Assembly: GCF_905220365.1 (NCBI RefSeq)
Contig: NC_061146.1
Coordinates: 8,187,538-8,251,537, forward strand
Length of the DNA: 64,000 bases
Source of the DNA: Vanessa cardui
Lineage: Eukaryota > Arthropoda > Insecta > Lepidoptera > Nymphalidae
Reading direction: 5' to 3'
Made by a program: the position numbers and the translations under genes. The notes below the pieces were generated by a model that saw nothing but the letters and a program-made list of their open reading frames with translations, searched no databases and was not told the DNA's origin. This document shows positions 43,404-54,449 of the stretch, piece after piece; the first letter of the stretch is position 1; each line of letters begins with the position of its first letter.

Positions 43404-44384
43404 ATAAAAGAATTTTTTCCACTTAATCCATAGTCATAGGATCAAATCTGTGGGATTGTAAGCAACTATGAAAGGGAGATAGTCATCAAAATCGTAACTT
43501 ATACATATTACTAGCTTAGTCTATTTATTGTAGTCATATTTCTCGTTACAGTGATTTCTCTAATTTCAATATTATTGATTTGACACCTAAAAGGAGGTTC
43601 AGCGTTGGCTAAATAACTACTCCTTAAAAAATAGTGTTATATAAGAAATTTGAACGCCAATTTCACCACAGTTGAATATGGTATAACTAAAGTAAAATTC
43701 TGACTATGACTGTTATTCCGCTAATCCACTGGCATTGCTTGGCACCACACGGTATGGCATATACACATATACTGATACCCTGGACTCGTGAAGGTTGTTC
43801 ACGTTGGTCTCCTTCGTAGTTGAGTACGAAATGAATTATAAATAATTTTGACCAAATCCAGCACATGAAGTTGGACACACGTGAATAATATTCCTGATTG
43901 GATAAAAGATGATGATGATGGATAGAATCTCTTCTGTGGATGTTTATCATGAGCCACTCAGCGTGTACAATGTGAGAAGCAGCTTCGTTTCAGAATATTT
44001 AAAGAAAAGAAATATTTATACTGTGACATTAATTCCTCGATCAAAGTAGTATTAAATGTAATTTTTGTCTAAAAATTCTTTACGTAGTGAGTGAAAAAAG
44101 AAGGTTTGATCTTTGTGCAGGTTTTTCAAGGTTCGGGAATAGAATAAAAGGGCGGAACAAAGTACTTTTTAATTGTACTACACTTCCAGTTTTAAAGCGT
44201 TTCGCACGTTTCTGCGGTCCGTTTCATTCTGGAGTTAAAAGTTTTGTAAAAATAAACGTACATAAGTTGGAATTTATTTTTCCAAGAAATATATGGTGAA
44301 GTTTTCTCCAAGAAATATATCGTCAAGTTTATTATGAGAATAGAACAACACTGACTCAGCCGCAGCTTGGAATCTTAAGAGTGT
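43404..44384. other. No gene seen
   Basis: No repeat or domain-bearing frame identified. A short (GAT)n run lies at about 43909-43920. Confidence 0.5.
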
Positions 44385-44512
44385 AGTCAATGAGTTTCTT
44401 GCCGGTTCTTATTCTTAGAATCTACATTTTGAACCAAGTTTGTATTTAATTTAATCCACTTCCATGATTCAAAGATTCTTATAAGAACCAATTCCATAAA
44501 GAACATTTTGAC
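44385..44512 (+). mobile_element. CR1-like LINE 3' end
   Basis: ATGAGTTTCTTGCCGGTTCT, TTAGAATCTACATTTTGAAC, then AATTCCATAAAGAACATTTT in place of the usual AATAAAG end. Confidence 0.65.
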
Positions 44513-44576
44513 TTCCCATGCAAGAAAAAGAACAGAGATGTTGTTAGTGGTTAGAAATCGTACATTTGTTTTTTGT

Positions 44577-44990
44577 TTTATGGTATAGGTTGGCGGACGA
44601 GCAGATGGGCCACCTGATGGTAAGTGGTCATTATCACCCATAGACAATGACGCTGTAAGAAATATTAACTATTCCTTACATCGTCAATGTGCCACCAACC
44701 TTGGGAACTAAGATGTTATGTCCCTTGTGCCTGTAGTTACACTGGCTCACTCACCCTTCAAGCCGGAATACAGCAATACTGAGAACTGTTATTTGGCGGG
44801 AGAATAACTGATGAGTAGGTGGTACCTACCCAGACGGGCTAAAACAGAACCCTAAAGTAAAGTAAAGTAACAGCCCATAAATTTCCCACTGCTGAGAAAG
44901 GCCTCCTCTTCCGTTAAGGAGAGGGTTTGGAACATATTCCACCACGCTGTTCCAATGCGGGTTGGTGAACCCTACCACCCAGTAAATTTA
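44577..44990 (+). repeat. Rep-E, full length, with nested SINE-A
   Basis: Starts TTTTATGGTATAGGTTGGCG and runs through GGGCCACCTGATGGTAAGTG, CTTACATCGTCAATGTGCCA, AACCTTGGGAACTAAGATGT and CGGGAGAATAACTGATGAGT to AGAACCCTA. It is interrupted at 44855-44966 and resumes ACCCTACCACCCAGTAA. Confidence 0.85.
44855..44966 (-). mobile_element. SINE-A, 5'-truncated, nested in Rep-E
   Basis: AGTAAAGTAACAGCCCATAA to TGCGGGTTGGT, flanked by GAACCCTA at 44847-44854 and 44967-44974, an 8-bp duplication of Rep-E sequence. Confidence 0.85.
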
Positions 44991-45748
44991 GTCAAGGTAA
45001 TGACGTCACCCTGTAAACGTAGAAAAAGAAATGGGCAACCATCTTGGTTGTCCCGGTGCTAACAAACTTTGAACTGCCAGTTGCACTCTTTACGAATTTC
45101 ATAATATATTGTTGGTATATAAATTAAAATCAATTTATCAGAATCCATTCATATTAATTGAAATACATTTTTGTAAATCATAATGTTTATAAATATATGA
45201 CATTTTTTTTGTAATTGAGATCTCTAAAGATTTCTCGTAATTTAATTTTCTAATTTTTCGGATAGATGGCTTTGTCAAAAGAGTTCTGAAACTTTACACC
45301 ACATTAGTCATCCGGTTATGATTTAGTTAAATTTCACAAAACCCAAAACATTTTTTTTTGTTAACATCTTGTTCTATTTCAAAGTCAAACAGCGACAACA
45401 AAGTACTTTAAAATATAAAGTTTCATCCAACCGGCAGAATCGTTCAACTGGTTAATAAATTCATTCAAACGTTATATATAAATTCGGTTCGGTTTTGAAA
45501 TCAGCTGAGTTCCTTCGAAACTATTGTGGTATTATAATACGAACTGCCAACGTCTTCATTTAACTTATATATATACATATATATAATAAATGTCGGCTAC
45601 GATTGTTTTAACCCTATTTATATATGTGTCAATGGCCCTATTGGTTTAGATTATGAGATCCTATTATTCAGACCTCAAATCGATTCGGTGAAATGTTATT
45701 GGTTGATTCCATTGAGAGTTTATCAGTACCAGTGAAGTCTGGAAATAG
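44991..45748. other. No gene seen
   Basis: No repeat or frame recognised. Confidence 0.5.
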
Positions 45749-46032
45749 TACAGTAACAGCCTGTAAATTTCCCAATGCTGGGCTAAGGCCTCGTCTCCTT
45801 TTGAGGAGAAAATTTGGAGCATATTCCACCACGCTGTTTCAATGCGGTGTATTAACATGTGGCGGAACTTAGTTGAAATTAGACACATGCAGGTTTCCTC
45901 ACGATGTTTTCCTTCTTCACGGGTACAAGATGAATTATAAACACAAATTAAGCACAGGAAAATTCAGTGGTGCTAGCGTTTGACCCCGCAATGATCGGTT
46001 GAAATGCACGCGATCCGACCACTGGGTGATTC
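45749..46032 (-). mobile_element. SINE-A, antisense, diverged
   Basis: AGTAACAGCCTGTAAATTTC, TATTCCACCACGCTGTTTCA, CATGCAGGTTTCCTCACGAT, AATGATCGGTTGAAATGCAC. The A-box end is degraded. Confidence 0.85.
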
Positions 46033-46547
46033 CCCCTGGAAATTGGCTTTGCTTAAATTCACATGCCTTGCAAGCACGTTTATGAACTAGAATCCCCACC
46101 TGATTATGAGAGTAATGGTAATACAGTGTCCATCATGACTGCTGGCATATTCAAGAAGATAGAATAGGATTTGGAAGATAAAGTGACCACGTTAATATTG
46201 GCAGAGGCCATTGCTGCCAATAAATCTGTACTTGGGGGTTAATGTCTGGTAAGTAGTATTTTATATTCCAAATTATGCGAAGCTTTGTGAAGACCTACAT
46301 AGCTACAATCGAGTTGCTCGTAAAACAATAAAAATACATCCAGGGCCTTTGTTTTCTGTACGAAAGAATTCAAATTAAAGCATCCATCCGGGCTTAGCAA
46401 ACATTTCGACTATTTATGTTTTTTTTTACCTAATGAGAACATAGTTGCTGATTTGATGTTTTCAAAGAAAATTAAGACCTTATTATGACAGAATTTTGGA
46501 GTTCAACCAGTACATTTGTTAATTTCAAAAGTACAAGCAACATACTA

Positions 46548-46996
46548 TTTATTTATTTATTTTTTTATTATAGAGCTTAGTCATCAATTTGACTATATTG
46601 CTCTGTACTGTAAGCAGTTTACATTAATTTATTTTCTTAATTATAGAATATTAATAACTAATTTATACAATTGTTTTGCTTCATATGATGTAGGAAAGGT
46701 TAAAAGCTTATACAGTGCGCAATAGTTAAAGTAATGCCCAAATCAACATTAATATCCTTTCTTAGGGACTCGCTCCGGCCGCATTCCAATAGAATATGGT
46801 AAATATCTTCGATTACACCGCATTCGGTGCAATTTGGGGAATTCACTTTCTTCATTAAGAAAGCAAAAGTTTATTGAAAGGTGGCCGGAACGGAGTCTTC
46901 AAGCAACATTAAGATCACGGCGACTCAAATCACAATTATCAATCCACGGTATATTTAAGGGCTGAGCTTGCATCGTTCTGTACCATATACCTTTTC
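46548..46996 (-). pseudogene. 5'-truncated LINE with pol C-terminus and TSD
   Basis: On the minus strand it reads GIWYRTMQAQPLNIPWIDNC, a stop, then RLRSGHLSINFCFL, a 1-bp shift, then MKKVNSPNCTECGVIEDIYH and ILLECGRSESL. CTEC...H....C is the C-terminal knuckle of insect I/R1/Jockey-type LINE proteins, and RLRSGHLxIN is typical just before it. The 3' UTR and a (TAAA)n tail end at 46548. The flanks CAACATACTA at 46538-46547 and 46997-47006 are identical, so both ends are defined. Confidence 0.8.
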
Positions 46997-47149
46997 CAAC
47001 ATACTATTTAAATCTTCAAATTGTGTATTAAGATCCCAGTTTTATAAATTAGAAAGTATGTATATTTGTTGGTGTTTATTATTAACAAATATTTTGGACA
47101 AATTTTATATAATTCTTGTGTATTTTTTTAAAGGTTGAAAAACAAACCC

Positions 47150-47275
47150 AGTAGAGTTATTTGCCGATTCTTCTCGGTGGAATTTGTATTTCGAACTGGT
47201 GGTAGCTTCTTAAATACAGTTTGTTAAATGACTTTTCAAATATTCACTAAAGGCCTACTTGAATGAAGTATATAT
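47150..47275 (+). mobile_element. CR1-like LINE 3' end
   Basis: TATTTGCCGATTCTTCTCGG, TTTCGAACTGGTGGTAGCTT, CTAAAGGCCTACTTGAATGA. Confidence 0.7.
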
Positions 47276-47715
47276 AGATTAAGATTTTGCATGTATATGT
47301 TACTGAACTCCTAAGCGGCTGGACCGATTTTGTTGGTTTTTGTTTGTGTGAAACCACACAAAAAACATCAATATAGATCCCTAATGGCTTAGATTAGACT
47401 CAGTAGATGGCGCTGCTATCGAGTGCCAAAATATTTTTTAACGAAAAAACTTATTTTGATGGACGAGGTCGGAACGGATAGCTATGTATACAAGTAATCT
47501 TCAACGAAACAATAGTAAGTATGTTCGTATACATAATAATCTCGTTAATTAATTGTTACACAAACGAATTCTATTTGAATCGTTTTCGTAACCTTTGTTT
47601 TATTATCTAATTCTGTATGATTAAGTCTTAATACGTGTAATTTCGGAGTGCGGGACAAAGGCTTTCTTCTTTTGCAAAACCTTTGTACCTTTCGATCACG
47701 TCTATCAATTTAATT
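47276..47715. other. No gene seen; LINE-tail-like patch
   Basis: CTCCTAAGCGGCTGGACCGA...TAGATGGCGCTGC at 47300-47420 looks like an unassigned LINE-type 3' end. Nothing else is recognised. Confidence 0.35.
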
Positions 47716-47870
47716 GGGGCTTGCACAGAGCACAGACACAGGTGTCATAACATCTTAACCTCCACGGTTAGTGGCGTGTTGGTGTAATGTGAGGAATGGT
47801 TATTACACCTACAAGGTCATTTTTTATGGGCAGTGGTAAACACTTACCCTCATGTGGCCTTACTTACTCA
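47716..47870 (-). repeat. Rep-E, antisense, diverged
   Basis: ACAGGTGTCATAACATCTTA, TGAGGAATGGTTATTACACC, GGTAAACACTTACCCTCATG, TGGCC. Confidence 0.55.
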
Positions 47871-48169
47871 GGTGGTTCATTCACCTACCTATTACATAAA
47901 AAAATCGTCGCTCCAGTGTGATACACATCTGACAGGATTTCTTAGATTCTTAGAAACAGACGCATTGCAAAATAAGTGGGATTGGGCCGGAATTGGACCC
48001 AAAAGTTGGGTTGTAGAGAACTAAACACGGTGTTGCTTTGGGTTTTGAAGTTGGTCAAAAGCGTCAAGCCGCTATCGTCACTGCGAAAGAAACTTGATAG
48101 ACGAATATGACGAAAGTCGCGCAATCTTATCATACGGGCATTGAAATCACACCCAAACATATTTCTATA

Positions 48170-48430
48170 TTACGGAGATGAGAATCCTAAGAGAAATGTG
48201 TGGTGTGTGGTGTTACGCGAATGGATAGAGTAAGAAATGAGTACATAAGAGGAAGTTTGAAAGTGACACCGATAGCCGAGAAGTTATGTGGAAGGCGGCT
48301 ATCATGGTATGGGCATGTAATGCGGAGGAATGAGAAACATATTGTGAGAAAAGCCTTGAGCATGGATGTGGACGGATATAGAGGTAGAGGACGACCAAGG
48401 AAACGATGGATGGATTGTGTGAAAATATAC
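48170..48430 (+). pseudogene. RTE-type LINE pol C-terminal relic
   Basis: In frame: CGVTRMDRVRNEYIRGSLKV, then TPIAEKLCGRRLSWYGHVMR, RNEKHIVRKAL and VDGYRGRGRPRKRWMDCVK. This is the very recognisable thumb-to-C-terminus of RTE-group insect LINEs (MRMLRWMCGV...GRGRPRKRWMDC). The frame breaks just upstream and is cut at about 48431 by an antisense SINE-B. The catalytic domains are missing. Confidence 0.8.
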
Positions 48431-48640
48431 AACATCACACACATTACTCTGATCCCAATGTAAGTAGCTAAAGCACGTGTTATGGAAATTCAAAAGTAAC
48501 GACGGTACCACCAACACCCAGACCCAAGATAACATAGAAAACTAATTAACTGTTTTATATCGATTCGGTCGGGAATCGAACCCGGGACCTGGGAGTGGCG
48601 TACTCATGAAAACCGGTATACACACTACTCGTCAACGGAT
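48431..48640 (-). mobile_element. SINE-B, antisense, inserted in the RTE relic
   Basis: ACATCACACACATTACTCTG, CCCAATGTAAGTAGCTAAAG, GGGAATCGAACCCGGGACCT, ACACTACTCG at the head end. Confidence 0.85.
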
Positions 48641-49144
48641 ATGTATAGCAAATTATAATTTGATAAAGTAGGTTATGCAGCACTACATCTCCATTGTTTT
48701 TCATCTGGATTTCTCTTCAGCAATAGAGTCACTCCCTACATTTGAAATGGAAAGACCTGAATTACCGTGGTCACCCAAGGGATAATAATAAAATCATAAA
48801 CTTGGTAACTGTATGTAAATTGCGTCAGTTTAAAAACGGATTAACATTTTTTGCAATTGTAGTTTTGTGACGTCATAAATTACATATAATTACGTTTGTG
48901 CTTACTTTTTAAATTATTTATTTACACATATTAAGGTCCTGACTTCGTATGTGTTTGTAGAAATACATTTCGAGGTTTATATTTTAACCAACTTCAAAAA
49001 AAAGAAGACTGTCTTACTATTCATATGTTTTGTATAGTTCGTGTAATCTCCTTAAATAATGCTAAATTATTTCTCCGTTCAAAAGAGGTTTTAAATGGGA
49101 AGAAGAAGATGCAAAGAAGCAATTCTTTGTTGTATTACGGTTTA
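48641..49144. other. No gene seen
   Basis: No repeat or frame recognised. Confidence 0.5.
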
Positions 49145-49325
49145 ACGAGTGAGTGAGCTAGTATAAGATTATTAACAGAGACAAGGGACATAATAACATA
49201 GTTTCCAAAGTCGAGGGGTTTTGAGTTGTATTGAATGGTTATAATTTCTTACGGTGCTAATGTCTAAGCGGTGGTGATCACTTACCATTAGGTGACTCAT
49301 TTCCCCCTGTCTGTTTTGCGTACCT
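49145..49325 (-). repeat. Rep-E, antisense, diverged
   Basis: ACAAGGGACATAATAACATA, GAATGGTTATAATTTCTTAC, GTGGTGATCACTTACCATTA, GGTGACTCAT. Confidence 0.55.
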
Positions 49326-49435
49326 TTTCATAAATAAAATACTATTTAAATTTCGTAATGATCTCTCGGAATTTAAAACTTTATAATAAATGCAAGCAAA
49401 TCAAATGTGATTGTTGCGTTATTATTGCTATAACC

Positions 49436-49788
49436 CAGTGGTCCAAGTGGACCCCCAGGGGTCCACGGGCGACATGATGGGGAGAGCATTTTAGCTCTTT
49501 ACATAGCATATATAAGCATAGTTATATTACCTTATTAATTTTTTCTCGTAATTCTATTCTTTTAATAAGTATAGTGTTAGAAAATGTATGTATTTATAAT
49601 GTATAATTAGTGTATAATGTTTCGTTTTTATTTTACCTATCGGAATATAGGGACAGAAGTCAGAAGCGACACAGTTTTTATTTTTTGGTGACTTTAAGAA
49701 TGTGGTAGAAATGCAGCAAAAGGGGGTCCACCGAAACCAATAAAATTTTGAAAGTGGTCCACGAGAAAAATAAGTTTGGGAACTACTG
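49436..49788. mobile_element. hAT-type MITE, 353 bp, 8-bp TSD
   Basis: Ends CAGTGGTCCAAGTGGACCCC and AAGTTTGGGAACTACTG are imperfect inverted repeats of the hAT type (CAGTGGTTCCCAA-like). The flanks CTATAACC (49428-49435) and GTATAACC (49789-49796) match at 7 of 8 positions, the length expected for hAT. Subterminal GGTCCAC words repeat. There is no open frame. Confidence 0.85.
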
Positions 49789-49796
49789 GTATAACC

Positions 49797-50364
49797 TATT
49801 AAATAATTTTATTTTGTAAAATACTTACTTAATTTCATATGATAATCGAAGTATTTAATAAATAATAGGATTGTACGAGAGAATCTTCTACCAATTAATT
49901 TATTATTAAGTCATGTAATCAAATATATAACAACAATATATGGACCACCCTTCATCTTCATCTTCGTTAAGGGTGTATCAATTTTCCGCCCAAAATAATC
50001 TAAGACGGGGATGCTGTAAGTTTTGCCAACATACTGTGAAGTCATGGAAGTAATATTAATTCTTTAATTAAATCCTGCAGATATTTTTATATTTACCATG
50101 TCATATATTTAAAGATGGAATTAAATATATATGTTGCTATACAATATGTTCAAAGTAAATAACATATTAAGTGTTTGTTCGAATATTATATGTGTGGTGG
50201 TACTTGTTGGTAGGGTTTTGTACAAGTCCGTAAATTGTGATGATTGAATGATACCTACCTAGGTACCATCCAATCATCACTATCTACCACATTAGAAGAA
50301 ACACGAAATACAAACAGTAAATTGTATATGATATAAATTACGCAGTATATATATGTATATATAT
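49797..50364. other. No gene seen; Rep-E fragment at 50208-50280
   Basis: GTTGGTAGGGTTTTGTACAA...ACCTACCTAGGTACCATCCA is an antisense Rep-E 3' fragment. The remainder is unassigned. Confidence 0.45.
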
Positions 50365-50584
50365 ATGTTATTGCTATATTTGGAGTCGGTGTCAGCCAAG
50401 AAAACCCTACAGTATATCTATCAAAAAATAATACGAGAATACTTTAACAAACATGTTTTTTACAAATTACCTTTTATACAATGATATACTGGATCAATCA
50501 AGGGGCTCGTATCGCTTCTTTCTTTTGATTATTGGGGTAAGGGAACCGTGGCTGACACCAGCTCCAAATATACCAATAACTTTA
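50365..50584. repeat. Inverted pair of Rep-C 5' ends
   Basis: ATTGCTATATTTGGAGTCGG at 50370 and GCTGACACCAGCTCCAAATA at 50551 are reverse complements in about 30-bp arms around 150 bp. The right arm begins the Rep-C copy that follows. Confidence 0.65.
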
Positions 50585-50770
50585 ACTACGTTATATAATC
50601 GTAAATCGACTTTTAAGTAGTCTAATATTTTTCATTTCATTTTACTTAGGAGGACTCTAAAAAATATGTTGAATATGCAATTATTTTTATTACTTTTTAG
50701 TGCATATTCATTTGTTTTAAAAATAGTGTTTTGTTTGAAGTCGGTTTTTCTTTTTGTAAAAATTTTTATT
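50548..50770 (+). repeat. Rep-C copy
   Basis: GCTCCAAATATACCAATAAC, AATCGTAAATCGACTTTTAA, CTTAGGAGGACTCTAAAAAA, TTTGAAGTCGGTTTTTCTTT. It matches the insertion inside the Dong-like 3' UTR. Confidence 0.8.
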
Positions 50771-51094
50771 TATGTATAAAACATACTTGAACTCCAATGA
50801 AGTATGAAAGGCTTTTTTTGCCTACCACAAAAATGAATACCCTAAAACGTGAGCTACGCCGAGGATGGCTACTATTTGATAATATAATAAAGGCATTGTC
50901 GGAAGTGCTGTTTGATCGATCGTTGCTCGCTAGATCGATCTTCCTTCCAAATAACAAAACAAACAGGGTTCTTCATTTACATCGAGAATACAATTAAAAT
51001 TTGCATGTTTTTTTGTTTATTTAAATAGTGTTGTTTATCGGATTTCATTAACTATGTATAAATATGAGAAAACGGAAGGCAAAATTGATGTCAA

Positions 51095-51382
51095 CTAGCG
51101 CCCGTCCCGGCTTTGCACGGTTAGACATATTAAGTTTTTATATTTTTACCCTTTATTTATATATTTTTTGTTTTTTCCGACCTTTTTAACAATTGTCGTT
51201 CTATTTCACTTAATATACGTAAATCTTCCTTATGAATCCATCTGTCAGGCATGAAAATTTTATAGTCCAAGTTTGCTTCATTCCAAATTTCATCAAATTC
51301 GGTTCAGCGGTTTTGTCGCGTCAGAACAGAAGCGTCAGACAGACAGACAGAATTACTTTCACATTTATAATAGTGATATAAA
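51095..51382 (+). mobile_element. LINE-tail mosaic, RTE-like
   Basis: ACTAGCGCCCGTCCCGGCTT, then GAAAATTTTATAGTCCAAGT, CATTCCAAATTTCATCAAAT and AGACAGACAGACAGAATTAC. Two tail families seem joined: the part near 51140-51245 pairs with antisense sequence at 20750-20930. Confidence 0.55.
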
Positions 51383-51383
51383 T

Positions 51384-51603
51384 AGGAGACAACATGACAT
51401 ACATTGCTCTGATCCCAATGTAAGTAGCAAAAGCACTTGTGTTATGGAAAATCAGAAGTAACAACGGTACCATAAACACCCAGACCCAAGACAACATAGA
51501 AAACTAATGATAATCTACATTGACTCGGCCGGGAATCGAACCCGGGACCTCAGAGTGGCGTACCCATGAAAACCGGTGTACACACCACTCGACCACGGAG
51601 GTA
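51384..51603 (-). mobile_element. SINE-B, antisense, full length
   Basis: GACAACATGACATACATTGC, CCAATGTAAGTAGCAAAAGC, GGGAATCGAACCCGGGACCT, CACCACTCGACCACGGAGGT. Confidence 0.9.
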
Positions 51604-51868
51604 GAAATAATATAGAAATATAGATAGATAGGTATATACCTATCATTAAATACGTAATCCTTTTTTTATTCGGTTATAAAGCATTATTGGCAATTTCCGC
51701 AGTTGGCCAAATATTAATGCGGTATCGGCCGACAGTTTAGTGGGGAAAGGGGTGTTGATGCCTTTCATATAAAAGCCCGGCAAACTATTTAGTAATTGGA
51801 TCGCCGTGACTAGGCTGAAATGCCGGTTCGGTCCGTTTCAGCCTTTTCGCTCATTTATATAGATAATG

Positions 51869-51945
51869 TATAAAGTAGGTCATATGCCCTTTCGGAAAGG
51901 GGATAGAGGGGTTACACGTGTAGTTGAGTAAGTCAGTAAGTAAGG
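51869..51945 (+). repeat. 75-bp unit, copy 1 (TAAAGTAGGTCATATGCC)
   Basis: TATAAAGTAGGTCATATGCC through GGGGTTACACGTGTAGTTGA to GTAAGTCAGTAAGTAAG. Its first part recurs at 52243-52266 and its last part at 52630-52694. Confidence 0.7.
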
Positions 51946-51946
51946 T

Positions 51947-52232
51947 CGAGATGACACAGTGGTTAGAACGCGTGCATCTTAACCGATGATTACGGACAAC
52001 CCAGGCAAGCACCGGTGAATTTTCATATTCTTGATTTGTGTTCATAATTCATCTCGTGCACGAAGGTGAAGGAAAACATCCTGAGGAGACATGCATGTGT
52101 TTAATTTCATATAAATTCTGCCACAAGTGTATTCCACGAACCCGCATTCGAACAGTGCGGAATATGTTCCAAATCTTCTCCTCAAAGGCAGAGGAGGCTT
52201 TAGTCCAGCAGTGGGAAATATACAGGCTGTTG
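51947..52232 (+). mobile_element. SINE-A, TTG tail
   Basis: GTCGAGATGACACAGTGGTT, the B box damaged (ATTACGGACAACCCAGG), CATCTCGTGCACGAAGG, CAGCAGTGGGAAATATACAG, GGCTGTTGTTGTTTG. Confidence 0.85.
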
Positions 52233-52266
52233 TTGTTTGTGTTGTATAAAGTAGATCATATGCCTT

Positions 52267-52640
52267 TTTTTATTTTTATCGCGAAGCGGGAGCGGGTAGA
52301 GGATGCCGGTGAAGAACCGCTTCGCCGAAGAAGACCGTGGAGGAGGAAGAACCGCTATGCGCACCTTCTTCTCCCGCCTCAATAGGCGCCTTAGGGACTA
52401 GGGGGGTTCTCAGTTCCTCTGATATGCCCCTGGGAGTTAGATGCCCCCATAGGCGGGCTGACCGTCAGGGCGTCACGGTTGCATGCGATCCCTTGGCGCT
52501 CGCTAAAACAACGGACAGGGTACCGCTGGTTTTTTAGTGGGCATTCCAGTGTTTTGTTCACCGGCGTGTCCCACATACCCCCCACTTCCACGTGTGGGAA
52601 ACGCGAGCGCGTTCTTCCAGCGAAAGAAAAGGTCATACGC
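52267..52640 (+). other. GC-rich insert of unknown origin
   Basis: Sharply GC-richer than its surroundings (GCGAAGCGGGAGCGGGTAGA, GCGCACCTTCTTCTCCCGCC, AACGGACAGGGTACCGCTGG). It sits inside a copy of the 75-bp unit. Open frames run on both strands for up to 81 codons but with no motif I recognise. It may be a fragment of an R1-type LINE or another GC-rich transposon. Confidence 0.4.
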
Positions 52641-52964
52641 CTTTTCGTTAAATGGGATATAGGGGTTACACGTGTAGCTAAGTAAGTCAGTAAAATTAAA
52701 GTCTTGTAAATTTTTGCTTTAGACTTATTTTTAAAAGCGTCACGTGTACTACGATTATCCTAAGTCACGCTATGATATATTAATAGTATTCTTTACTGTA
52801 CAAAAGTGAATATATATAAAAAAGTCCGTATGTTTATCTATACGTCCTTATATCCTTTATTAGATTGTGATGAATTTTGGAATATGGATAGTTCGCTAAA
52901 AGTTCCTGGTCCAAAATAGATAAGATTTTTGATTTGTATGTTGGTACTTTTCAAGTTATAGAGG

Positions 52965-53110
52965 ACAAATTATCAGGAGTCTCAACTGATGGAATGTGAT
53001 TACCACCGCCCATGGACATGTGTAACACCAGGAGGCTTGCTGGTGCGTTACCGGTCTTTAAGGAATGTGTACGCTCTTTGCTTGAAGGTTTTCAAGTCAT
53101 ATCGGTTCGG
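52965..53110 (+). mobile_element. LEP1-like repeat, old copy
   Basis: CAACTGATGGAATGTGATTA, CCACCGCCCATGGACATGTG, AACACCAGGAGGCTTGCTGG, TACGCTCTTTGCTTGAAGGT. It is parallel to 19183-19345. Confidence 0.6.
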
Positions 53111-53901
53111 AAAACCGACGAAAGCTGGTTGGAGTGATTATGCGAGGCAGAAATTGTTTTAAAAATCACGATGTTGTGGATTTTCGGACAAATAGGTGGT
53201 GCGGGTGAAACTTCAATATGAGTCTGTTACATTTACTTCTTTAAGAATCTCTTAGTTCTCGAATGAAGGCTGGTGTTATGACGATGATGGATTGGTTGAT
53301 ATTACTTTCAGATACAATTTTCAAGGGTCATAGTGACCACTTACCATGAGACATCCCATTTTATTAGATAAGTATTCATTTTTAAAAAATAAGATCTTTC
53401 ATCCTAAGAGTAGGAGGATGAAGGAAAACCTAAGAGACGAACCTAAGAGTAGTTCTTTGATGAAAGCTGGTGGAGCATTAATGATGATGTGATGATGATG
53501 GTGACATTGCTTTCAGACACAATGTTTATGGCTTATGGTGACCACTAACCATCAGACAGACAATTTTATAAGCTGAACATTAATTTGTAACCTAAACACA
53601 CAAATACATATACATATGTGTTATCATACCAATCTGTGCCTGCAATAAAAATGTTAATCCATAGATTCCAGTTATCATATTCATAAAACGATTCGTTTTG
53701 CCTACGGATAGTACACTTTTGACGAGTATGTCACCTTCATACATAAGCTTGTATATCCTATTACAATCGAAAAAGGCGCAGATTTAAATGAATCTTAGAT
53801 TTACATATACCGTATGATTTGTCAAAGCTCTGCTATGTAATATGCACTACAAACAATCTTTGATTAATATATGTTAATTTATAACACAATAGTGTTCTCC
53901 T
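53111..53901. other. No gene seen; two Rep-E scraps
   Basis: Two similar antisense Rep-E scraps at about 53275-53370 and 53465-53570 each contain GGTGACCACT or AGTGACCACTTACCAT. The remainder is unassigned. Confidence 0.45.
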
Positions 53902-54075
53902 AGAATCAAAATCAAAAAATATTTTATTCAAGTAGTCTTTTACAAGCACTTTTGAATCGTGATTTAACGACATATCAAGTGAAGCTACCACCGTTTCGGA
54001 TTACAGATTCTACCAAGAAAAACCGGCAACAAAATCAGTAAAAACAGTATCTTTCTCAACATTTAAAAATAGAAA
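53902..54075 (-). mobile_element. CR1-like LINE 3' end, antisense
   Basis: AATCAAAATCAAAAAATATT, TTATTCAAGTAGTCTTTTAC, AAGCACTTTTGAATCG, AGCTACCACCGTTTCGGATT. Confidence 0.75.
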
Positions 54076-54449
54076 GTCATGTTAGTAAAATACAATTACA
54101 TATGTACATATATAAATCACCCTGCCTCGAAGTCAATAAATGTTAGCCCCACGCCTTTCTATCGTCTATATAATCTTGAATTTAATAACATGCTTTCTTT
54201 ACCAATGTATTTATGAAAAATGATTTGAATTTATGAAACGCCAAAGTTAAAATTATCTGCGGATTAAACTACTTATATGCACTTTAATTTTACCTTTAAA
54301 GTTCTAAAAATCATTGTCGATACTCAAAAGCCTGATATGATTGGTCGAAATAATTAAAACATGATTTCGACCAATGAAATCCCGATACTAAATCGATATT
54401 GTTATTTGTCTTTACAGTTCCTATAGTTGGAATAAGCTTAAGACTATTA

